This document shows positions 33,901 through 45,900 of a DNA stretch of 64,000 bases, one piece after another; position 1 is the first letter of the stretch, and the number at the start of each line of letters is the position of its first letter. The stretch comes from Marthasterias glacialis (taxonomy: Eukaryota; Echinodermata; Asteroidea; Forcipulatida; Asteriidae): NCBI GenBank assembly GCA_911728455.2, contig OU452240.1, forward strand, positions 3,782,001 to 3,846,000, given 5' to 3'. The position numbers and the translations under genes were made by a program. Below the pieces are notes generated by a model that was given only the letters and a program-made list of their open reading frames with translations, made no database searches and was not told the DNA's origin.

Positions 33901-36900
33901 TGACATTTTGGCTGGTAACCGATTTCTGTAGCCAGTCTCTTCTGTTCTTTGTGATAATATTGTGCTTACCTGCTTTATCAAATTAACATGAATACTATGG
34001 CAGAGGTTCTGCTGAGCAAACATCTGCTTTGAAACAGGTGCTGCATACTCCTAAGGAGTTGACCTGATGAACGAATGTATAGACAATGTGCCCTCTGACA
34101 TTTTGATCAAGGGCATGTCTAGATTCGATAAAACAACAAAACAATCTGAATTTTGAGCCAGAAGTGACTAAAATCACAAAGGATAGGCCTTGCATATTTG
34201 TTGAAAATTGATTTTTATGCATGAAATTCAACCAGAAAGCACAACTGCGAAAATTTCCTTTCAAAAGCATTTTTATTATGGCCCCTTTCATAATTATTTG
34301 CTTTTCTTAATGAGGGCTTATCAAAAACCCTAACTTAAAAATACTAATAATTCAAATTAATTCTTAAAACAGATTTGACACTCGTCTAATGACTACAGTG
34401 GGGGACTCACTCAGGGAACATTCTCTGGCATCTCTGTACTGCTCGTCAGGGCAGGCGCAAACGTGACCCTGAGGGCGGGCTAAACACAAGTGGCTACACC
34501 CTCCGTTGCCAATGGCGCATGGGTTCAGTCCTACAATTGAGAAAACCAGAGTTTGAAAAATCTCACAAATCGTTATAGAAAAAAAAGACAAATTCCAATG
34601 AAATAGTGGCTGAAGGCTTTTTCCACATCATATTCATTTGTTGAACAAATAAAATAAGCTGTAAACTGCTTACTAACCACAGGGACCAGTTAAACAAATA
34701 CAAAAAATTGTTAATGGCCTCAGGTTTCGACCCTAGCAGAGTCTTTCTCGTAGGCTAAATACAACAAACACGTACAAGTAGCAGTCAAGTAGAAAGAAGT
34801 GAAAAGAAAGACGGCAGAAAGCAGTCAGAAAATGCAAGGGATGAACAATGAAGAGGGAGACAAGGGGGGGGGGGGGGTTGAGGGAAGAGTCTGGTTTCAC
34901 CCCAAGGGGTTGGAAACAAAGATTATAGAGCGCCGTAGACGCAAGATGGGGAACTCTGGCTGAAATGTGAAATCTCACTGGACGCCATTTCGGCAAGTGA
35001 CTCTATTGATACAACACTGATACGTGCAGACCAGTGTAGACAATGACAATTGCTATCAATGGGAAACACAGGCATTCACTTGCCGAAATGGCGCCAATGC
35101 GTATTTCACTTTCCAACAGTAGATAAAGGCCCAGTTCTCCATCTTGCGCCTACTGCACTCTATAATCTTTGGTTGGAAACACAACCATTTGTTCTCTCCC
35201 ATTTACAAGAAACATATCTCGAAAGTAACATGTCATTTTATGGTTTGTCCTGGCTGTGCAGTCTAGTGCATTGGGGTGTGGGTTCCAATCCCGGTCATGA
35301 CACGTATGTCCTTGAGCAAGACACTGGACTTTAATTGCTTCTCTTCACCCGGGAGTAAACGGATAACTGTGAGGGAAAGAGATGGTTCTTGTGATTGATT
35401 TAGCTTGATGCGCTACACATTGGCAGCACTGGCTGTATAGCCTAATCCAAGCAGCTCCATCATGGGCATTTAAAACCACCGCAGCAATGGCCGCCGCACG
35501 CGCGCGTCGACGCACACGCACTGTGAATCCTCCATGCTGATTGGTAGATAAGCGCGCTGACGTGCGATTGTCCTGTCTACTCAAAAAGAGATCTTTATCA
35601 CACAGTGTTTTACCAAAAGTTGAGTAGTTCTAACCCGTCATCTACGCACCTGTTTGTCTGACTGGGGTAACCATCTGGATGTTCATTCCCCGGAAGGAAC
35701 CCGGCAGGGATTGTTTGTCTTGTCCAGTAGTCTTATCGACGGACTCGATGGTAGACGTCTGCCAATCGGTCCAGTAAATCCGACTTAAATACTACAAGAA
35801 AAAAAGTGGAATACACATGTAGATTATCTTTCATTTTTTGTCAAAATTAAATTGACTAAATGTGCCATGGGCGAGCATCGGACTAAGGATGGCGGGGGGG
35901 GGGGGGGGGGGGGGGACTCCCTCTGCCACATACGAGGCAGGGTATACGAATGCACTTGAATTGTATTAACCATGATGACTTACCAGCGTCACTCCGTACG
36001 AATGCGTCATGTTCCGAGTCAACACGCTACGATAATCTCCGTTGAAGTCGGCCGTCTCCAGTTTATCCAGATGAGCGTCCGCCCAGTACAGTCGCTTGGT
36101 TTCATAGTCTATGGTCAGACCGTTAGGCCACTTCAGGTCCTCGCTGATGAGCGTGCGGCGGTTCGTCCCATCGAAGTAGGCCCGCTCTATTTTAGGATAG
36201 GTCCCCCAATCGGTCCAGAAAATATACCTAACGAGGAATCAAAACTTGATAGATTTATTCTCGTTTGAAGTTGATGTGAGACTAGGATGAGACTAACCGT
36301 CATGCTGCCATCTTATTTGTTCCTTTTGTGGCTTCAAGTAGCTTCCCCAAAATGACCTGGATGAAGTCATAACATGCCTCGACCTTAAGAAAAAAGGGGG
36401 GGGGAGGCCTTTGCTGGCCAAATCAGAGAAATTGTACAAGGGCATGCCGGCCAAGTTGGTAGTGACAGTGCAATTTTTCCGAAGGGCCTGCTGGCCAACT
36501 CGACAGGGCAGGAGGCCAATGGCCTCGGTGGCCTCGGTTTGACAAGGACTATATGTCACCTGGCTGAGAGCCCCATGGGACTGTGGAATTCTCAAAGATT
36601 CTCAAGTTCCCTCGTCAATCATTTCTCACCAACAATAACAAAAATATTGTTTACCAGGTAAGTTTTGTAATATATCGGCGCACATTATTATTGTTTGAAA
36701 TCAAGTCATTAACATCTATTGTTTATAAAAATACAATTCTAAAAATCAAAGTTGCAAGTCTCAAAGTTAGTTGTTTCAGAAGAGTGACCTCGTACATTCC
36801 AGGGCATTTCCTCTTCTTCTGTAAACATGTGATGTCACAGGTCACATGGTCTATCTTACTCACCCTTTTCTTGGATAAACAACGACGGCTCTCGGCTCAT

Positions 36901-39900
36901 CCAAGTTGGTATCTATGATGACCTTACGAGACGACCCGTCCAGCCGCGAGACCTCAATCTTATTCCGACCAGTGTCCGTCCAGTATAAGTTACGGCCGAT
37001 CCAGTCCACTGCTAGTCCTTCCGTAGTACCCAGACTCGTTGAAACGATGGTTTCACTGTTACTCCCATCGTAGTCGATCCTCCTACAAGATTTGGAGAAG
37101 AAATAAATGAAATAACTACTAGTAATATTAAATTCATTATTTCTCATGAAATGACTAATATTAATATCAAATTCATTGTTCCTTCTACAATTTGCCTTTT
37201 CTTTAAAAACAAAATTAGCTGTTGCAAACTGCTTATCAATCACAAGACCTGTTGTATAAAAGCAAACAATTGTTAATGGCCTCACGTTTCGACCCTAGCA
37301 GAGTCTTTCTCAAAGGCTAAAATGACCTAAGAGAAAGACTATGAGAAAGACTCTGCTAGGGTCGAAGCACGAGGCCATTAACAATGTTTTGCTTTAACTC
37401 GGAGCAGCCACAATTCTTTTTTACTTTGGTGGACCCACAAGGAACGTTTTTTCACCACCCAGTCTTTTAGGTCAATAACCCACCCTGCAAACCCAAAGCT
37501 TTTATAAATCACTGTGGGGGGTGAATTGGAGTGCCAGCCAAGACTTAGACTTGTGTTATTTACGATCCACGTGCCGCACAAGCTGTTTTCACAAATTGCA
37601 TACCCAAGGGACATCCTTGGCACAAGGATTAATCAATTACTGCACTGAGAAAGGTGGCTGCTGTCTTTCAACACTCCTTTCTCTGCAGTGGTTAGGGTCT
37701 GGCCAATGGGAGTCTACAGGCTTGTGGGGTATACCAGGGGTGAGGATTACATGGAATCTTGGCCTTATTGGCCCATTGAAAAAAAAAATTATGACCATAT
37801 TTGGTAACATATGGAACATTTTTTCACCTTCCCGCGACGCCCGGATTTTAAACCACTAGGAAAACTGACTGGAAAAAAAGACACAAACAAAAACCCTTAT
37901 AAATATCCATTGCAAACTGCTCGCCGACCCAAATGATCTGTGGTATAAATGCAAAAAGTTGTATAATGGCCTGACGTCAGTACCTGATGACGTTTAAGAA
38001 GACGTCGGTGTAGTAGATGCGTCGCTCCACGCTGTCGAAGTCCAACGCTACCGCATTCTCAATGTCCTCACGAATCGGCAAGATGACGTCGATGTGTTCA
38101 TCGGTATCCATGGAGATACGGCGGATGGTTTTACTGGTTGCAAACAGTAGGAATGTCGACGGAACTGAGTGAGGAGAAAATGAAAAACAATCATAAAAAC
38201 ACGGCATGTGTTAAGGCTTCTATATAAACCCACTTTTTTAATTACAATTTTTTAATTATATATTATCACATGGAGTTGCTGGAAAACTATCATGCAGTGC
38301 CTTAAATCATATCAAAGGAAAATAATTAATATTTAAATTTAATTTCTTTAAATCAATTTTGCAAAACCAAAACGAAATAGATCGTTAAAGTCCAATTTCA
38401 AAACAAATGCAATCATCTCAAGTTGAAGTATCATTTAGAATGCCTAGATATTACAAAGCATTATTTGGGGGTGTACTTTCACAAGGTGGAAGGACATACC
38501 ATTGGAAACACAAGTAATGTGATCTGGCTTCAACTTGATTCCAGTTGGACAGGCGCAGGAATATCCGAGTGGGTTAGGCAAACAGAGGTGGCTGCATCCC
38601 CCGTTGTTGTCGCCGCATCGGTTCACACCTTTCAAAAATAAAAAAACAAATAATAACACATGTAGATAAAATAACAATAATAATTATGTATAACAATCTT
38701 GAAAATTTGTAACTGACAACAAATGAAGCTTTGTTCAAAAATAATAAATAAACTTAAAAATAACTTTTAAAAAATGTGGAACTACATACAGCCAGGCCCA
38801 AATTTAAAAAGCAGCTGACTAGAAAAATTTTTCCTTGTCACATTTCTTCGCTCAAAAACAAATTAGCGGTGCACCAGTTTGCAACAATATTAACGGCATG
38901 ACATTTTTGGCTGGTAACACGGACTCCATACAAATGACCTCAGACTTGGACTCGAACTCAACAATGGGGACTCAGACTCGGACCTGGACTCGTAAGTTAT
39001 GCAAACAAGCTGTGTGAAATGTGATTTAGGATGGATTTTTCGAAGTTGAACGGTCATTACCCGACTCTTGACTCGGACACCAACCAAATGACTCGGGACA
39101 TGCACTCGATGGCCTCGGACTCAACAATGAGGACTCAGACTCAGACTCAGACTCGTAAATTGAAGACTCAATAAAACTAGACTACTCTAATTCCTGGATC
39201 CTGACTTTAACCCCTAGGTCTCATTTTGTCTTACCTCTCTTGTTAATATCTACGGCAACGATGTCCATCAAGTCCGGCAGGTTTTCCCGGATGCTAATCA
39301 CGTTGTTCCCGGTTCGTTTATCCGCTCGCTTAATCGAATCCACCTGCCAATCTGTCCAGAAGATATAATCCCCAGCTTGCGTCAAACCGTACGGATGGAC
39401 GACATCTTTAGTGACTAGGGTCCGTCGGTTGCTGCCGTCTAAATTTGACGACGCAATGAGCTGCAGAAAAAGAAAAAAAAATTGCAGATTTTAATTTCAA
39501 AAAATCAATGAGGTATCATCCCTTTATGATAATTTAATAAAAATAATAATAATACCGAGCATTTCAATATGCTCTACTTTGTAAAACAAAATCCTAGCAC
39601 TAACAATGTGAACCAGTGAACCAGCGGAAAAACACAAAGTAGCAATAAATGAATTAATGTAAGCTGGTGACTGATTGTCTAGATTAAAAGACTGTCTAAG
39701 AAATTCTAGAACATTTGAGAGCTAGTAATGAATAGGCTGCTCAAATAACCAACGCACAATCTCCATTAAAATTTATAACATTCAATCTGAGGTCACTAGT
39801 TTTTACAAAAAGTTGATACCAGTACCAAATTTTCCAGAGAAAAATTGCCGTCCAAAATATATAAACTGTCAAAGTTGAGAGGATGGCACTTTAAATAAAA

Positions 39901-42900
39901 CATTCCCCACTTCATCATTGCTTATTTTGATTGCCGACAGTTGAAATAAGCACATACATATGTCATGTATGTACAGTAAATATGGTGAACAAAATCTTTT
40001 CCCCCCCCCCCCCATTTCAAGAAATAAGTTTTTTGTTTTTGTTTACCTGGTGGTTCAAGCTACCATCACACCAGAATAAGGTCCGTTCCTCGTAGTCGAT
40101 GGTCAGTCCGTTCGGCCACGTGATGTCTCTATCGATGAGGACCTCGCTGTTCTGACCGTCCATCCAGGCCCTGGCTATGAGGGGGACATCACCCCAGTCT
40201 GTCCAGTACATGTACCTGACAAAACCAGACAACGTACGCCAATTTCATTAAATTGTTCTGCGACAAAAATTTGCTAAGCACAGAAAAATCTTGCTAAGCA
40301 GGAATTGGTTACCGGCCAAAATGATATGCAAAGTATATTACTGCTTGTGACTGGTTCCCTGCTTTGTCAAGCAATATTTCTGATGCTTACTATGAAATTG
40401 GGCCATTGTGGCAATAAATCCATCAGATTCCGACAGTAAAAAACATTCAACCATGAATTGGTTATCAACTCCCAAGGTGTTAAAAAATGGGAATGTTCCT
40501 GTGTTTATCAAGTGCCATTACCACACAACATGTATGCGGATGTCTTATTGCTTTAACAGCGCCCTCGCTTGAAGAATTTCTACATGCATTTCATACCCAA
40601 TGCCTACCGTCAAAGATACTGGAAACACAAGATGGGACACTTGTGCCGTTTTGCACGGTAGCAGATGTAAAGCCTTTTTACCAACCAAGCATGGTGACAG
40701 CACCCTTCCCCCTGTGTCAATTTTGCAAGGGCTTTCGACACAATTTATTGCCGAACACCAAATTTTCGATCTGCCTTCACCTTTTTTAGTTGGTGGGATC
40801 GTTCGGCGTAGGTGTTTCCATTTAGTAGGCTCTACTTATTGCGCAAACAATCTTTGGCTGCACCTACCAAGCGACAGCGGGGGAGCCCCAGTTTTGCGTT
40901 TCATGTTTCTGAACAGAGTGTCCTAACTTGGTTTTGTAGTATCTTTGCAAACCGTAAGCAAAGCGAGACGGAGACTAACTTGCTGGCGGTTTTTGTAAAA
41001 GCAGATGAGTGACGAGCAACATCTGCGTCATCAAATCTTTATGATCGTTTGTGAAATATAACTTATACTTTATTTCCTGCTAAAGCAAGCACAGAAATTT
41101 GCTTACAAGTAAACAGTATGCTAAGCAGAAAAAGCTCGCTTATAAAAACAGGAAAACAGTGCCGATACAATATACAAAATGTTGTGTTTTGCCTCACTCT
41201 GCCTCGTTAGTTTCAACGGGAAATGCTCCTGAGTTGTGACCAAGCTCACGACCACTCTCCTTCCCCCCTTCCAATGCCCATGCTCGTCACCCCATCTCCT
41301 CGCCCCACAACCCTCTTTTCAAACTGATAAAAACCACGAGGGGAAATTTCCTCAGTCCAAAACTGTTTCAATTTACTTTAAAGGTAAACAAACATGGAGT
41401 GCAAGTGTCGCTTGGGGAGGGCGGAACGAGGGTGGGGCAGCTATACCTACCCGCCCACCTTGGAATGCAACCTCATTTTGGAGTAACCTCTTTGTTCATT
41501 TTGTTGTAATTGTTTCTTACCCTTCTTGATGGTCGAGAGCCAATGCTCTTGGCTTGTCAATATTCTCCCAGATCAGCACTTTCCGATTCTCTCCGTCAAG
41601 GTCACTGACCTCAATCCACCTCTTCCCGGTGTCCGTCCAGTAGATCTTTCTCCCGACGGAGTCAACGCGGAGTCCGTCCGTTACGACGAGGTTGGAGTCG
41701 ACGATGACCTCAGAGTTACTGCCGTCCAGGTCAGATCGACTGATGGTCTTCATCGTGATACCCGCCCAGTAGATTTTTTCTGGATAAGCGTGGAATGTAA
41801 TATGTAGTATTAGCCACGATTTACGGCAACTTAGGGTTTGGGCTCTGATCTGTGTCTAGCATTGTAATTTTTCTGCCCAGTGGTTCACCAACCAGTCACG
41901 CTAGGAATTTGATAAAACTCCCATATGACGAATGTAGTATTCACGCGTAAGGCAAAATTGTGCGTTAAAACTTGTTTTAATCATTGCCCGTAAAGACTGC
42001 CGAGTTAACTCTTTATTTCACCCACACACAGAGGACAGATGGTGCTGAAAGTGTCGCCAAATTTCTCCCCTTATACAGAGGTTTATTGTGTAATCCCCAA
42101 TTCCAGACCTTTGTCCTTGTTATTTTAATAAGAGGATAACGAGACGTTGAGAGGCTTCCACCATTGTTTATTCATTGTATTTTGACTCAGTGGAGGCAAG
42201 TGAACCAAGTATCCAGCCCTTTGTTCCGGTTTTAGCACACGGTCGAGATTTTTGCAATTTTCGGTATGTGAATTTGACATTTTCAACAGAGAAATCACAA
42301 ATCCTTGTGCTTCAAAGAGTATTTTTGTTCTCTTCAAGTCAGAGTTTCTTTGTACGGCACTTCAAAGAAAAATGATTCCGGCGATTGGAAGACCCCCCCG
42401 GTGTTCAGAGGTTCAAAGGTCAACCACTAAGAAAAACATCAAGCAAAATGGTAGAGACTCACTTTCTACAACATCAACGTCCACTGCGATTGCTTTTTGG
42501 ATGTCATCCGGAAGGATCTGGACGTCGGCGTAGTATGGCACATCAAGAGATATCTGACGGAGATCCGTACGACGTGCTACCATTAGAAACTCATTCATTC
42601 CTGGGGAGGTAGAACCAGAATTTGCGACTTTGAGAAAAAATAACATTTTGTGCTACGAGTCAATGTCAACATCTGGTAATACTAACAGGCAACTGATTCA
42701 GACCAATCTCCTTGAAGACAACAACATGCCATCACAATGAAATCGTCACAAGAAAATTAAAATTCCAAAAATGTTTGGGCTCTTTTATAGTGCGTCATGG
42801 CTGAGCGGCTTCATCAATGCTGAGGCCTACTCTTCAACGCTGCATGGGTAGCCACTGGCCATAGCCGTAGATGAAGTCCGTTCACTGGAACCTGGGCCCA

Positions 42901-45900
42901 ATTTCATGGGCCCAATTTCAAAAAATAGCACTTAGCACAAACAAAATGATGCTTACCAGAATAAGGTTACCAGCCAAAATAGTATGGCACATGTACAATC
43001 TGCGACTGGTATCCTGCTTATCTTTGCTTAGCAGAACATTTTTAAGCAGTGTCATGACGCTTGTGTCCTTGAGCAAGACACTTAACCATAATTGCTCCGT
43101 AAAAGTTGGGGAGGTAGAGCCTTCTGCTCTACCAGCCAGGCTTCTGATAGTTGATACCTACGCCTACATCCTTACGGACTGTAAAGGGGGTTACCCTGTT
43201 TCAGCCCGAGGAGTAGGTGGCAACGGCCCCTGGATAAAACAGTTGATTTGTAGCTCACACCTCGAGTGGCTTACTGGCCTTGTGTGTCTGGCGACTTCCA
43301 TAAAAAAAAAGAAAAAAAAAAAAAAGAAGTGTTTTCTGCTTAAGCAGCTCTGTGAAATTGGCCCCCGGCCTTACCTGTCTCACATGTATGTCCGTCGGAC
43401 TTTAGCGTAATGCCAACGGTGCAGGCGCAGGTGTAACCTCTGGCGTTGGGGGACATCAGGCAGATGTGACTGCAGCCCCCGTTGTTAATAAGACACGGTG
43501 AGCTGACTGTAAAAAGGATAACGTTGAGATCCTGACATTAATTCATTTTTTAGTTTTTAATTAACTTCAACTTATCATTGGCAGATTTCTTTCGTGCAAT
43601 ACCTTAAATGAAAAGGTATAACTTTCTTGAATCTATTAATACAGCTATTCAAACTTTAAATCTAAAAAAAAACGGACCTAGCTACCTAGAATTTCTAATG
43701 CTTAACAATGTGTCAACAAAATGAGGATCCAAACTTCTTATCAATGCTTTCCTTAGGAGATTCTTGACAATTGCTTTCCTTACCTCTTTGTCTATGCCTA
43801 CTGTAGACATGTATATCCATCAGGTCTTCCAGGCCATCGGTCATCGTGGAACGAGATTCACCGGTCAACTTGTCTGCGCTCTCGATGGACAACGACTGCC
43901 AGTCCGTCCAGTAAATACGCTCCTTGAAGACGGTCAGACCAAAGGGGTGAGGGATCTGTTCGTCAATGAGGGTCTGGGAAAAAAGAAGAAGCAAGAAAAT
44001 CTAATTTAGAAATTGGCATGTCGTGGCCGAGCGGATAAGATCACCAGAGTCAAGCTCTGGTGTTCCTGATCAGCTGGGTGTGGGTTCAAGTCCCGGTCTT
44101 GACACTTGTGGCCTTAAGCGAGCCATTCCAAGAAATTAATCCCGTCACGATGGCACAGACCAATTTTGAGAACCCCTGTGCTAAGTTGTTAGTGATATAT
44201 TTTTTTGAAAAACTTGAGGACTTAAACGAATGTACTTTCTTTCCTCAAACCAATGTATCATCCCTCACTTAAAGGTCCCATAAATTATTTTTTTTTTATT
44301 GGTTAAAAAAATAAAGTTTGCTTATTATAGTATATCTTTACTTTTTTCACATTTTTTACATGCGTATTAATCGTAGAAATAACGATTTCTCAAATTAGGG
44401 GGTTGCCGTGCTCCGCCCACCCTTCCTCATTAACATAAAATCTGTGACGTAGACAGTGGAACGGCTGACCAGGGCCATGTGTGTGACATTAACATACAGT
44501 GCATTGTTGACCACTCGGCACCAGAGCCGTCTTTGAAATGTTTTACCACAGCCTACGTCGTGGATCATTGCGCAATCAAATGGCACACATTTTCGGGGCT
44601 CAATTAAAGTGTATTAACGCATAACAGACACATCAAAATAGTCAATACTATGTTTTGTTAATTTCAAACCATATATTAAGCCACAAAAATGTTCCGTGAC
44701 AAAAAACCTCTTCATGGGTCCTTTTATTCAGTAACTCTCGTTTTGTTCTAGCAATGAAAAATAAAACACTTCAAAAGAAATAGTGAATATCTCTCCCACC
44801 TGTCTTCCACTGCCATCCATGTTTGCAAACTCGATCTTCTTGGCGCCGGCGTCCGTCCAGTACAGTCTTCGTAGTTCATAGTCAAGGGCCAGGCCGTTCG
44901 GCCACACAAGGTCCTGGTAGACTATGGCCACACGACTTGACCCGTCCATCCCGGCACGCTCTATCTTTGGGTTGGAGCCCCAGTCCGTCCAAAACATGTA
45001 CCTTCAAATACACACAGAATTTTACACGCTTAAATCTCTTTCAACCAATACTTGCCTCGTAGTTTTAAACTGTGAGGGTTTGAGCGACTCTAATACCTCA
45101 AAATCCTTTTTCACTCTTACAAAGGTAAACACGAAGAAAGGGCAGGGTACCTTACCAATGGCTCTTTTTAGAGCCAACATTCCTCCCAAAAAGAGATTTA
45201 CATGGTTTGAACCCGCAAGTTTACTAGTAACATCCTTAAAGTCAACACCATATGGTAACTAAACACCAACACTGTTGGACTAGCAATGGGTGACTTACAA
45301 TCAAGTATTAAAAAAAAAAAAAAAAAAAAAGGGGAAAATAAAAAGAAATATTTGAGCATTTAAGACCAACCTTGATATTGGATCTACCAAGATATCCCTT
45401 GGCCTGTCCAGATCCTCCCACAGTAGTATGCTTCTATCACTCCCGTCGTAGTTCGCAATTTCAATTCGATCCATCCCAGCTTCTGTCCAGTAGAGCTTCT
45501 TGGTGACCCAGTCCACAGCTAGGCCTGCCGGGCTCTCTAGGCTTACATCCACGATTAACTAATGAGTACAAAATGGAACGAGTTTGTTTGAGAAAACAAA
45601 GATGAACAATCTTTAAATAAAATAATGCAGTACTCAGCCCAACACTATACAGTAACTCAACACGCAAACAATTGGACTCTGATTATGGTGGTATGGTTTG
45701 GTATGCCATCCCCCATGAAAAATAGGCAGTGCAGTCCTCAGTCTAACAATACATAGCTAATGCATGACAACTGTTGGTCTCTGATCATGGTGGTATGGTA
45801 TGGCATGCCCCATGCATCATGATCAGTTGGTGCAGTACAGTCCTCAGTCTAACATAATACACAGCTCAAGCACCCAAACTGTTGGACTCAGATTATGGTG

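Noticed and set aside
42871-43410. 179-codon open frame, plus strand
   Set aside because: Translated MITE plus SINE, ending in the LRP4 EGF-4 exon on the other strand.
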